NCBI GenBank assembly: GCA_029210205.1
Contig: JARGOD010000031.1
Coordinates: forward strand, 1-49,317
DNA length: 49,317 nucleotides
Source of the DNA: Verrucomicrobiales bacterium
Lineage (GTDB): Bacteria; Verrucomicrobiota; Verrucomicrobiia; Verrucomicrobiales; DEV007
Reading direction: 5' to 3'
The translations under genes and the position numbers were made by a program. Positions 9,557 to 17,856 of this stretch are shown piece after piece; within the stretch, counting starts at the first letter, position 1, and each line of letters opens with the position of its first letter. Below the pieces are notes generated by a model. It made no database searches. It had not been told where the DNA came from and worked only from the letters and a program-made list of their open reading frames with translations.

Positions 9557-10263
9557 GAACTGAGGTAGCAGCGGTTATTTTGGGTGTCCTCTTTACCGGA
9601 GTCGTTGATGCCGATGAGACGAATGATGCTCCGTTTGTGCTGCCGCCACCGACCGCTTTCCTTGATATTGCGAACACGTCAGAGGGCACTTATCCGGGTG
9701 GAGCGACTCCCATCGAGGGAAAATGGTATGTAGAAAAGGCGGCGAAGAAGTTGAAGCTTCAGCCTGAGCCACTCGTGATTGGCTGGCTCGAGTTCGGGCC
9801 TGAATTCCGTGAGAAAGGAGCGACCATCTCTGCATTAGCGAGGGCACCGGGTGAAGGACGGTTGCGGTCCCGCATTGGCGTAGGTCTTTACGGAAAGAAC
9901 GGGTTTCAACTTCGGATTGATCAAGGTAAGGGGCGTGTGGAACTGGTTCGACGGGGAATTGTGATCAATTCAGTCGTTTATGAAACAGGTCCGCAAGTAC
10001 TCTATGAAATGGAGTTGAATGTGTCAGAGGACGGTGAGGACTGGATCGTTAGTGCTCGTGTTTGGGAATATGAAACTGATCGCCCGAAGGAGCCAATCTT
10101 CGCGCATCGAGTCTTTGCAGATGAGCTTCTCTTTCCCCTCGCTGGCCGGTCGTGCCTTATCGCAACCCCGTTTTCCGGTGAGCCGGTGCAGTATGCCGTG
10201 GCCCGGGTTTACGCTGGCGATCCGTTTGCTCCGGTAGAGGAAGAGAACAGCGAGCTCCCGTGA
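9553..10263 (+). CDS. secreted protein of unknown function coupled to the ABC transporter
   Basis: A 236-residue protein that starts at the ATG overlapping the permease stop by 4 bp, with a signal peptide (MRTEVAAVILGVLFTGVVDA, residues 1-20). The rest has beta-rich composition, with alternating hydrophobic and polar strands such as RSRIGVGLYGKNGFQLRID and repeated short Gly turns. It looks like a jelly-roll or concanavalin-like fold, but I recognise no family and no catalytic motif. The coupling suggests it is a periplasmic partner or cargo of the transporter. Its stop is 3 bp from the stop of the convergent glycosyltransferase, so no terminator can lie between them. Confidence 0.7.
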   Translation: MRTEVAAVILGVLFTGVVDADETNDAPFVLPPPTAFLDIANTSEGTYPGGATPIEGKWYVEKAAKKLKLQPEPLVIGWLEFGPEFREKGATISALARAPGEGRLRSRIGVGLYGKNGFQLRIDQGKGRVELVRRGIVINSVVYETGPQVLYEMELNVSEDGEDWIVSARVWEYETDRPKEPIFAHRVFADELLFPLAGRSCLIATPFSGEPVQYAVARVYAGDPFAPVEEENSELP

Positions 10264-10266
10264 TTT

Positions 10267-11502
10267 TCACTTGTTCAAACTTTCGAGAAGGTCCTTGAGC
10301 CTGTGCTGCAGAACTCCGTAGCCGAAATGTCTGGAGGCGATTTCGCGATTTCGAGCAGGATCAGGAGGCGCCTCAAGCCACTTCGACACGTCGTCGACAG
10401 ATTCGTTGGTGATCGAACCATCAATTGAAATCAGATTTAGGCCGACCGGTTCGATATCCTCGATGAAGACGGAGTATCGATTCACGAGGAGAGGCTTTCC
10501 GAAATGAATGGCTTCGAGAAGGGCATTTCCAAACCCTTCATAGAGACTTGGAAAAGTGACGAAGTCAGCGACGGGATAGAGATCTTCTAGAGTGTAGAGT
10601 TTGCTTCCATCGACCGCGAATGTGCGTTCCGTTGAAATCAGATTTCCGATGAGCCTGAGATCGACGTTTTTTGAGTCTGCGAGTTGTCTCAGGCTGTCGA
10701 GATATTGATGCCCTTCGTCACCTGAGTCATGAGAGATGATGAGCTTATTCCTTTCATCGCTAAGGCGCGCGAGCAATTCGATTGAGAGTTCAATTCCCTT
10801 TCGAGGAATGATCCGCGTTGGTTGCAAAATGAGCCGGTCAGTGTCCAAGAGCCCGATTCTCTCTCTCAAATCAGCGGCGTAGTCATCGCTGGCGATCGCT
10901 GCTTCCGTAAAATTCATGACATTGGGAATCACAGTCGCTCCGATGGAGAAACGGGATTCGAGGTCCCGTTTCGCGGCGCTGTTGATGACGACATGCTTGA
11001 TCGAGGGCAGGACTGGCGGGAAAGCTTCCACTAACCAGGGCTTCGTCGCGTTACCGGTAAAGCGATCGCGTTCCCAGTAGAAGTCATGATGGTGCGCAAT
11101 GGTGGGAATTCCTGTCTCGCGAATGATGTCGGCGAGTGCGAGTCCGAGCGGGATATTCATCGGAATCGTGAGTGTATTTTGTGGAACAAGGACGTCGATT
11201 TTTCGAGTGTCGATAAACTCCCTGATTTTCTCTCTGAGACGTCGACGGATCTTTTCGACGGTGGCGTTGACCGTTGTGGAGAGCGTGTCTTTTTCCCAGA
11301 TCGTCTCATTTAGAGCGATGATATCGGGGTGTTCAAAGTGTGCTTCGGGCACGACTTGAGTGATCTCAGCGGGCCTGTCACTCAAACCGCAAAACCAATA
11401 AATGTCGTGGCCGGACTGTTTCAGCACCTCAGCCCACTTCGCTGACTCAAGCGACACGCCGTCAGTTCCCGCGAAGCGGGTCGATACGAATCCAAATCTC
11501 AT
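10267..11502 (-). CDS. GT4 family glycosyltransferase (possibly acting with GpgS products)
   Basis: A 411-residue retaining glycosyltransferase with two Rossmann-like halves. The chosen start (11502) gives MRFGFVSTRFAGTDGVSLES, a typical GT-B N-terminal nucleotide/acceptor loop. An in-frame extension upstream to 11589 has no domain signal. The C-terminal half has PTRIIPRKGIELSIELLARL and the E-x7-E motif YEGFGNALLEAI that binds the sugar nucleotide. It is divergent from the GpgS operon across 130 bp. GT4 enzymes beside gpgS in other bacteria extend glucosylglycerate to mannosylglucosylglycerate. That role fits here but is an inference from position and general resemblance. Confidence 0.82.
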   Translation of the reverse strand: MRFGFVSTRFAGTDGVSLESAKWAEVLKQSGHDIYWFCGLSDRPAEITQVVPEAHFEHPDIIALNETIWEKDTLSTTVNATVEKIRRRLREKIREFIDTRKIDVLVPQNTLTIPMNIPLGLALADIIRETGIPTIAHHHDFYWERDRFTGNATKPWLVEAFPPVLPSIKHVVINSAAKRDLESRFSIGATVIPNVMNFTEAAIASDDYAADLRERIGLLDTDRLILQPTRIIPRKGIELSIELLARLSDERNKLIISHDSGDEGHQYLDSLRQLADSKNVDLRLIGNLISTERTFAVDGSKLYTLEDLYPVADFVTFPSLYEGFGNALLEAIHFGKPLLVNRYSVFIEDIEPVGLNLISIDGSITNESVDDVSKWLEAPPDPARNREIASRHFGYGVLQHRLKDLLESLNK

Positions 11503-11632
11503 TTGAGGCGAGGGAATTGCATAATTCGGGCCATTGATGTCATGTGTGCAATTATTCACGCTTTTACCAGCGAAAATAGCTTTTCTCAACGAGGAAGAAC
11601 TCTAGGTTGGGATCACGAACTCGAGGAACACA

Positions 11633-12799
11633 GTGGAACAGTTGGAGATAGGGGAGGAGCTTCTGCTTTATCAGGCAGAATTGCACGGACTGCGTCAGAT
11701 TCTGTACGCAAATATCGTGATGGCAGGTGAGATTCCAGCGCCCACCGGAGGTGAGCGGATGCTCACCCGCTTTCTCAGCGACCGGTTTACGGAAAGCGGA
11801 CTTAATGATATTGCCTTTGATCAGGCCGGGAATATCGCGGCAGTTCTTCCCGGAAGAAATCCCCAACGGAACCTCCTGCTTGCGGCTCATGTCGACAAGG
11901 TATGGCCGGAGTCAGACGATCATACCGTTTCTGTGAGGGTGGGAAAAATGAAGGCGAGGGGCATTGCCGACAACGGTCTCGGTGTCGCAGTTCTCGCCAC
12001 GCTCCCACTCATTTTGGAGCACCTAAACCTTAAATTGGAATCGAATCTGATTCTGTTGGGAACCACGAAAAGTTTTGGACGCGGGGACATCGGCGGGATG
12101 AGGTTTTTTCTGGAGAATACAGATCGTGAATTTGAGTCTGCACTGTGTCTCGAAGGGATGAATCTCGGACGGCTGAGCTTCGCCAGTCTCGGCATGGCGA
12201 GGGGTGAGATCGAAGTGAAACTTAGCGGGCCCGGGAATGACCCGGACACGATGACCACGGGAGTGATCGCAACGGTTCAAGAAGTTGTCTCCGAGTTGAC
12301 GCGGCTAAACCGGGATTCTTTTCCTGCGGTGCGGATTCTTCTTGGCGCGGTTAATGCGGGCTCGGGCTACAATGTCCCACCTTCGAGCGGCCGAATATGT
12401 TTTGAAATTCGGAGCGAAGAGGCTGCCAGAGTTGCTGAAATGGAGGGAAAGATCCAATCTATGGTGAACAGGCTTACGGACGAAAAAGAAGACGTTTCAA
12501 TCAAGGTTGAAATGATCGCCCATCGTCGGCCCGGGAATCTTGGAGAGAGCCATCCTCTTGTCGAGTTCGCGCGGACCGCGATGGAAGCGCTTGGGGTAGA
12601 ACCAAAAGAAGAGCCAAGCATCTCGGAACTGGCGGCCCTTCTCACTCATCGAATTCCTTCACTCACGCTCGGGCTGACAAAGGGAGCGCATCGGCATTCC
12701 CCAAACGAGACGATAGAACTCGAGCCGCTTTTCGACGGGATTGCACATCTTCTTTTGGTGCTTCGTCACATGGATCGAACCGACTACGCTCCTCTTTGA
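11633..12799 (+). CDS. M20-family peptidase homologue lacking the catalytic Glu pair
   Basis: A 388-residue protein with the overall plan of M20 metallopeptidases. The first metal motif AAHVDKV (His86, Asp88) is present, as is the bridging Asp in GIADNGLGVAV (Asp113), and a C-terminal GAHRHSPNE supplies His353/His355. Where family members carry GEEGxGDLxG (catalytic base plus zinc ligand), this protein reads TKSFGRGDIGG, so Glu-Glu is replaced by Ser147-Phe148. The dimer-interface GPGGHSW is replaced by GPGNDPD. It is therefore probably not an ordinary peptidase. The start is a GTG with a GAGGA sequence about 8 nt upstream; the next Met (residue 30) would cut into the first helix. It is the first gene of the GpgS operon, ending 1 bp before gpgS. 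Confidence 0.8.
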   Translation: MEQLEIGEELLLYQAELHGLRQILYANIVMAGEIPAPTGGERMLTRFLSDRFTESGLNDIAFDQAGNIAAVLPGRNPQRNLLLAAHVDKVWPESDDHTVSVRVGKMKARGIADNGLGVAVLATLPLILEHLNLKLESNLILLGTTKSFGRGDIGGMRFFLENTDREFESALCLEGMNLGRLSFASLGMARGEIEVKLSGPGNDPDTMTTGVIATVQEVVSELTRLNRDSFPAVRILLGAVNAGSGYNVPPSSGRICFEIRSEEAARVAEMEGKIQSMVNRLTDEKEDVSIKVEMIAHRRPGNLGESHPLVEFARTAMEALGVEPKEEPSISELAALLTHRIPSLTLGLTKGAHRHSPNETIELEPLFDGIAHLLLVLRHMDRTDYAPL

Positions 12800-12800
12800 C

Positions 12801-13793
12801 ATGTCGAAACTCGATGAAAAAATCGAAAAGTGGCTGGGGACGAATACCTATCACCATAGCGAGTTCTGGGATTTGCAGGCACTTGTTAAGGCGAAGGAAC
12901 AATCCGGGCTCACAATCAGTCTTTGTATCCCGACACTGAACGAAGAGAAGACAATCGGAAAAGAAGTCATTGTTTTCAAAAGTGAGTTAATGGATCGCTA
13001 CCCGCTGATCGATGAGCTGGCTGTCATTGATTCAGGTTCGACGGATGACACCTTGGCAATTGCTGCGAGTTACGGGGCAGATACCTATCTGTCCAGCGAG
13101 ATCCTCCCGGAGCACGGCTTTAAGTCAGGAAAGGGTGAGAATCTCTGGAAAGCGATTCACCAACTGAAGGGCGACATTATTTGCTACGTGGATGCTGACA
13201 TCAAAAACATCCATCCGAAGTTCGTGAGCGGTCTTGTTGCCCCATTGATCTATCGTCCTGAGATTCAATATGTGAAGGCTTTCTATGATCGTCCACTTGC
13301 CGTTTCAGGGGGAATACGTCCTTCCGGCGGAGGGCGGGTAACGGAGATTCTGGTGCGCCCTCTTTTCTCGATGTTTTTCCCCGAGTTGTCGGCACTCATG
13401 CAACCCCTCTCGGGTGAATATGCGGTTCGGAGGGAGACGCTGGAGCGTCTCCCCTTTCCAATCGGGTATGGCGTCGAAACATCTCACCTCATTGATGTCT
13501 ATCAGTCACACGGGCTTGATGCGTTTGCCCAGACTGACCTTGATCGTCGTGTCCACCGGAATCAGTCGACAATTGATCTTGGGAAAATGTCGTTCGGTAT
13601 TCTACAGAGCTTTCTCAATCGCATTAAGCACTACGAGATCGTTGAAGGAATGCCGGAACTACCGGGGCTTTTTCGACAGCTTCAGGCCGAGGGCCGTCGC
13701 TACGAAGCATTGAACCGTGAAATCGTCGAGGAGGAGCGTCCTCCCATCATCACTCTTCCGGAATATCGAAAACGTCATGGCAGAAAATCGTAA
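12801..13793 (+). CDS. gpgS: glucosyl-3-phosphoglycerate synthase (GT81)
   Basis: A 330-residue GT-A-fold enzyme expected to transfer glucose from a nucleotide sugar to 3-phosphoglycerate, the first step toward glucosylglycerate and related glycosides. Family hallmarks are all visible: CIPTLNEEKTIGKEV near residue 37, VIDSGSTDDT, GKGENLWKAI, the metal-binding VDADIKN, KAFYDRPL, LQPLSGEYAVRRETL-like (here MQPLSGEYAVRRE) and FPIGYGVETSHLIDVY, with the C-terminal HRN. The start at 12801 is 1 bp after the upstream stop. A longer frame from 12741 would overlap that gene and adds nothing recognisable. Its 3' end overlaps the next glycosyltransferase by 17 bp. Confidence 0.9.
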   Translation: MSKLDEKIEKWLGTNTYHHSEFWDLQALVKAKEQSGLTISLCIPTLNEEKTIGKEVIVFKSELMDRYPLIDELAVIDSGSTDDTLAIAASYGADTYLSSEILPEHGFKSGKGENLWKAIHQLKGDIICYVDADIKNIHPKFVSGLVAPLIYRPEIQYVKAFYDRPLAVSGGIRPSGGGRVTEILVRPLFSMFFPELSALMQPLSGEYAVRRETLERLPFPIGYGVETSHLIDVYQSHGLDAFAQTDLDRRVHRNQSTIDLGKMSFGILQSFLNRIKHYEIVEGMPELPGLFRQLQAEGRRYEALNREIVEEERPPIITLPEYRKRHGRKS

Positions 13794-15246
13794 AGGTTTG
13801 AAAATCGCGGTTGTCCATTATCATCTCAAGCGGGGAGGTGTTACTCGTGTCATCGAGTCGGCTAAGTCCGTTTTGCAGGAAGGTGGTAACGAGGTTCTTG
13901 TATTGTCAGGTGAAGCTCCCCTTGCTGATGCTGACCAGAATGATGTCCGTGTTGTGCCGGGTCTTAACTATCGAAAAACGGGGAACTCGGTCATCGCCGG
14001 CAGTCTCGCTGAGGCTCTCAAAAAAGAGGCGGAGACACATTTCGGCTCGTTGCCCGATGTGTGGCATTTTCATAATCCGACACTCGCCAAGAATGTGCTC
14101 ATTCCGACAGTGGTGAAGGAGTTGGCGGAGGAGGGCGCCCGGATCGTCTTGCAACTCCACGATTTTGCAGAGGATGGCCGCCCCGGTAATTATACGACAC
14201 AACGCTCTTTCTTTGATTCGGAGTCGAGCTTTGAATCGACGCTCTATCCCACCGCGAAGCAGATTCACTATGCGACGATTAATCAGCGTGATCATGATTT
14301 TTTAAGGAAAGCAGGGATCAGTCGGTCGAATCTTCACGTCATACCAAATGCAATCACTGAGTTGGGAACAGAAGCAACGCCGGCAGGACGCCCTTTCTCG
14401 GAGGGTAAAAAATTTGCTATCTATCCGACCCGTGGAATCCGGCGAAAGAATATCGGCGAGCTTCTGCTCCTTGCGTTGATCTACGGGGATGAAATCGACT
14501 TTGCGACGTCGCTGAGTCCGGAGAACCCGGAGTGGAAGCCGGTGCACGATGGCTGGCGTTCAGCAGTAGAGGAATTGGAGTTGCCGGTATGCCTTGGGAT
14601 TGCAGATAGTGGTGAGTATTCATTTTTAGACCTGTTAGGGTGGTCTGATTTTGTTGTCACGACGAGTATTGGCGAGGGCTTTGGTCTCGCCTTCCTGGAG
14701 CCATGGACTGCGGGGAAAAGCGTCGTCGGCCGTGATCTGCCTGAGATCACCCGGGATTTTGCCGAAAATCAACTTCAACTCGATCGACTATACCGGCGTC
14801 TTGATTTCCCGGTCGCATGGCTGGATAAAACGGAGCTGAAAGAAGCTGCAGAATCAATGTTGAGACAGAGCTACCTCGCTTATGATACTGCGCTCCCGAA
14901 GAACGCAGTGAAGCAGACCTTGAAGGCCTGGGTGAAGAAGGGACGGATTGATTTTGGAGTTCTTAATGAATCGATGCAGTTACAGGTTTTGAGGAAACTG
15001 AAGGCAGATCCATCGCTGCTTGAATCAGTTTCTCTTCCATCAATGGAAATGGCCGATGAAGCGACAATTAGCCATCATCGGGAGATTATTCGAAATGCCT
15101 ACAGCCTCGAGAGCTATGGCGAAAGGCTTGGCAAGCTATATCAAAAAGTTTTGAGCGGCAGTGTGGGCAAAGTTTCTTATCTGCCGACCGACAAAGTGCT
15201 GGCTCAGTTTTTGAATCCAGGTCGATTGAACCTTCTGAGAAACTGA
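13777..15246 (+). CDS. GT4-like glycosyltransferase
   Basis: A 489-residue GT-B glycosyltransferase. It starts MAENRKGLKIAVVHYHLKRG with a glycine loop (HLKRGGVTRV) typical of GT4 N-termini. The C-terminal half has IYPTRGIRRKNIGELL and TTSIGEGFGLAFLEPW, which includes the E-x7-E sugar-nucleotide motif. A tail of about 130 residues beyond the usual GT-B core is unusual and unassigned. The ATG at 13777 lies inside the end of gpgS; an upstream extension to 13717 is disfavoured because it overlaps gpgS even more. It is probably the second sugar-transfer step on the GpgS product, or a transferase for another part of the same pathway. Confidence 0.8.
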   Translation: MAENRKGLKIAVVHYHLKRGGVTRVIESAKSVLQEGGNEVLVLSGEAPLADADQNDVRVVPGLNYRKTGNSVIAGSLAEALKKEAETHFGSLPDVWHFHNPTLAKNVLIPTVVKELAEEGARIVLQLHDFAEDGRPGNYTTQRSFFDSESSFESTLYPTAKQIHYATINQRDHDFLRKAGISRSNLHVIPNAITELGTEATPAGRPFSEGKKFAIYPTRGIRRKNIGELLLLALIYGDEIDFATSLSPENPEWKPVHDGWRSAVEELELPVCLGIADSGEYSFLDLLGWSDFVVTTSIGEGFGLAFLEPWTAGKSVVGRDLPEITRDFAENQLQLDRLYRRLDFPVAWLDKTELKEAAESMLRQSYLAYDTALPKNAVKQTLKAWVKKGRIDFGVLNESMQLQVLRKLKADPSLLESVSLPSMEMADEATISHHREIIRNAYSLESYGERLGKLYQKVLSGSVGKVSYLPTDKVLAQFLNPGRLNLLRN

Positions 15247-15251
15247 TCTCA

Positions 15252-16118
15252 ATGACTCCGGTAGAAATTGTGAGAGCGTCAATGACTCCAATGGAGCCGT
15301 TGCCCACCGGGGTTGCGCCAAGCCTTGTCCCTCTTGAAGGGATCAGAGCGGTCATCTTCGACATCTATGGGACTCTTATCATCTCCGCCGCGGGAGACAT
15401 CAGTCTCGTCAATGAGTCGAGCTCTGTTCTTGGAATGGCTGAAGCAGTTCGTATGCTCGGAGGAGCCGGCTCAAGTGAGGATGTCGAAGTCGCGTTGGGG
15501 TGCTACCAGGCCGAGATTCAACGATTACAAAGTGAAGCTCGTTGCCGCGGAGAGGAATATCCCGAAGTGGAGATTCGTGAGGTGTGGAAGTCAATCGTTT
15601 CACGTTTGAATTTGTCATGCGCAATGATAGAGAAGGCGGCCCTCGCCTATGAGTGTGCGGTAAATCCCTGCGGAGAGATGCCGGGAGCGAGTGAAATGAT
15701 TCGGAGGTTGAAACGGGAGTCATTTTCGTTGGGGATCATTTCAAACGCTCAGTTCTACACGCGTGCGGTTCTCGAGGCCACTTCCGGAATTGATTTATCC
15801 AGCAACAGTTTTGAAGCTCAGCTTTCGATCTTTTCATATCGGGAGGGAATCGCAAAACCGTCACTTCGACTCTTCGAGAAAGCTTCTCTGAACGCGGAGA
15901 AGCTGGGTCTGCGCCCCGGGGAAGTTCTCTACATCGGAAACGATTTGGTCAAAGATATTGAACCGGCGGCTGCGACCGGCTTTAGAACCGCTTTATTTGC
16001 TGGAGATAAAAGGAGCTTCAGAACAGGAGCTCTGAGCACTGAAGACGCCTGCAGGAAAGCGGATGTCGTCTTGACGAGTATGATTCAATTGGTTGAAGTT
16101 CTGGGACTTAGGAAATGA
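15252..16118 (+). CDS. HAD-superfamily hydrolase (subfamily IA), candidate phosphatase of the operon
   Basis: A 288-residue HAD protein. Motif I is FDIYGTL with nucleophile Asp37, motif II is the Ser/Asn region IISNAQF, motif III Lys is in IAKPSLRLF, and motif IV is GNDLVKDIEPA. A helical cap lies between residues 45 and 170. Motif I has Tyr at the +2 position instead of the general-acid Asp of most HAD phosphatases. That DxY form is also seen in haloacid dehalogenase-type members, so activity as the glucosyl-3-phosphoglycerate phosphatase is plausible from context but not certain. Met11 could be an alternative start. It overlaps the next gene by ATGA. Confidence 0.8.
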   Translation: MTPVEIVRASMTPMEPLPTGVAPSLVPLEGIRAVIFDIYGTLIISAAGDISLVNESSSVLGMAEAVRMLGGAGSSEDVEVALGCYQAEIQRLQSEARCRGEEYPEVEIREVWKSIVSRLNLSCAMIEKAALAYECAVNPCGEMPGASEMIRRLKRESFSLGIISNAQFYTRAVLEATSGIDLSSNSFEAQLSIFSYREGIAKPSLRLFEKASLNAEKLGLRPGEVLYIGNDLVKDIEPAAATGFRTALFAGDKRSFRTGALSTEDACRKADVVLTSMIQLVEVLGLRK

Positions 16119-16723
16119 ATGCGTATCAGGTCAAATATGAGGGAGGGCTCGATCTTTCGAGGGGAGAGCGATTGTCGGATTTTTCTTTCCCGTGGTCGTC
16201 GCGCCAGTGTCCGGCAACTTCGTTTCGAGCCGTCTGGAATGAGAGGGTTTTCGCTTTCAAATTCGAAGCTGAAGATGACGATCTGGTTTTAAGCGAAGCG
16301 GTGGACCCCGGGAAAGCCGCTCTCGGATCTGATCGGGTGGAGCTGTTTTTTGCCTCCTCTTCCGATTTAGAAAAACCTTACTATGGAGCGGAGATGGATC
16401 CTGAGGGGCGCGTCTACGACTACGCAGCGACCACTTATCGACAGATCAATCCCGCATGGAGTTTCTCTACTCTCATTTTCTCAGGACGAATTTTTGAATC
16501 CGGTTATTCCGTTAGCGGGCAGATCCAACTTGAGGAACTCCAAGATTTAGATCTGCTTGATAAAGAAAAGATGACCGTTGGAGTCTACCGGGCCGAATTT
16601 TCTCATCATCGCGAAGGAGGGATCGACGAAGACTGGATTAGCTGGATAGATCCCGGTACTGAGAAACCGGATTTTCATGTGCCTTCCTCTTTCGGGGAAT
16701 TTCATTTAGTGAGAGATTCATGA
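16115..16723 (+). CDS. CBM9-like carbohydrate-binding protein, cytoplasmic
   Basis: A 202-residue protein resembling the carbohydrate-binding family 9 sandwich found in xylanases and sugar-binding proteins. It has FRAVWNERVFAFKFEAEDDD early, then SDRVELFFASSSDLEKPYYG (about residues 70-89), the most characteristic CBM9 strand pattern. GVYRAEFSH and EDWISWIDP close the domain. No signal peptide is visible, which is unusual for this fold and suggests an intracellular role with the glycoside made by the neighbouring enzymes. It is coupled by ATGA overlaps to the HAD gene before it and the LOG gene after it. Confidence 0.68.
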   Translation: MNAYQVKYEGGLDLSRGERLSDFSFPWSSRQCPATSFRAVWNERVFAFKFEAEDDDLVLSEAVDPGKAALGSDRVELFFASSSDLEKPYYGAEMDPEGRVYDYAATTYRQINPAWSFSTLIFSGRIFESGYSVSGQIQLEELQDLDLLDKEKMTVGVYRAEFSHHREGGIDEDWISWIDPGTEKPDFHVPSSFGEFHLVRDS

Positions 16724-17856
16724 AAGAGATTCACGAAATTGATCAGTTAGTGTCTTTTTTGGAGAGGGAGGATCATCTCATCGACTGTGTCGTGCAGGGT
16801 CTGGACCTGGGTGAAGTTGAAGTGGATTGGTCCAAGGTTAAATTGTCCGGATCGGTGTTTCTCGGTTGTCGTTTTCCCTCGCTGTCGTTTCAGGAGCGGC
16901 TTCGTGAGGGAGGGGCGTTGATCTTCCCGCGCCTGCCGAGGATTCCATACAACCCTTATCGGCCGACTCTTTATACGCGAGACGAATTGACGGAAGGCTG
17001 GAGTCGGGAATCAGACTGCTCACTGGATTGGCAGATTTATGAGCATTTTGTAAATCACGGTCGGCACAAGCCCAACCTTCTCGAGTCATTGTGCCAACGC
17101 CTGCACGATCACGCCATCGACGATGGACTCTCTGATTTGCTCGAAGGTCGCATTGAGGAAGACGGGCCAAAGAAGGTCGTTGCGATAATGGGGGGGCATG
17201 GCACTTCTCGCAAAGACCCCTATTTCCGAAAGGTTGTCGAAGTCTCAAGAGATTTGACGAGGCTTGGCTACTTCATCGCGAGTGGAGGCGGGCCCGGGAT
17301 TATGGAAGCAGCTAATCTCGGTGCCTGGATTTCCAATGCGCCGGATGAATTTCTTGATCGAGCCCTTGATGAACTGGGAAAAGCTTCTGTTTATTCCGAT
17401 GATGGATTTCATGAAACTGCTGCAACGGTCCGTCGTTGGCATCCTCAGGGAGCCTCCAGTCTCGCGATTCCGACCTGGTTTTATGGGCATGAACCAAGCA
17501 ATCAATTTTCGACCTACATTGCCAAATATTTCAGCAACGGTCTTCGGGAAGACGGTCTCCTCGCGATTGCAAAATACGGAGTCGTCTATGCGCCGGGAAG
17601 CGCAGGAACGACACAGGAAATTTTTATGGATGCTGCTCAGAATCATTACGGGACCTTCGATTTTATCAGCCCGATGATTTTTCTGGGAGAGGAGCGATAC
17701 GGTCCCGAGACCGGCCTTTTCGAAACACTGGAAAGACTGGCGAAAGGTCGCCAATATGAAGAGATGTTAGGATTAACTGATGATCCGCAGGAGGTGGTGC
17801 GTTGGATTGGAACGAAGGAGCCGAAACGCTTTGGGCGAGATCAGGCGGAGTCATGA
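16720..17856 (+). CDS. LOG-family (lysine decarboxylase-like) nucleotide hydrolase homologue
   Basis: A 378-residue protein whose core (about 145-350) carries the two LOG signatures: SGGGPGIMEAAN, and PGSAGTTQE, a form of PGGxGTxxE. In LOG proteins these bind a nucleoside 5'-monophosphate and cleave its N-glycosidic bond. The protein is much longer than typical LOG proteins (about 190 residues). It has an N-terminal region of about 145 residues of unknown type and a long insert between the two motifs. That architecture, and its place in the glycosyltransferase operon, suggest a function other than cytokinin activation. ATGA overlaps on both sides show tight coupling. Confidence 0.8.
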   Translation: MKEIHEIDQLVSFLEREDHLIDCVVQGLDLGEVEVDWSKVKLSGSVFLGCRFPSLSFQERLREGGALIFPRLPRIPYNPYRPTLYTRDELTEGWSRESDCSLDWQIYEHFVNHGRHKPNLLESLCQRLHDHAIDDGLSDLLEGRIEEDGPKKVVAIMGGHGTSRKDPYFRKVVEVSRDLTRLGYFIASGGGPGIMEAANLGAWISNAPDEFLDRALDELGKASVYSDDGFHETAATVRRWHPQGASSLAIPTWFYGHEPSNQFSTYIAKYFSNGLREDGLLAIAKYGVVYAPGSAGTTQEIFMDAAQNHYGTFDFISPMIFLGEERYGPETGLFETLERLAKGRQYEEMLGLTDDPQEVVRWIGTKEPKRFGRDQAES

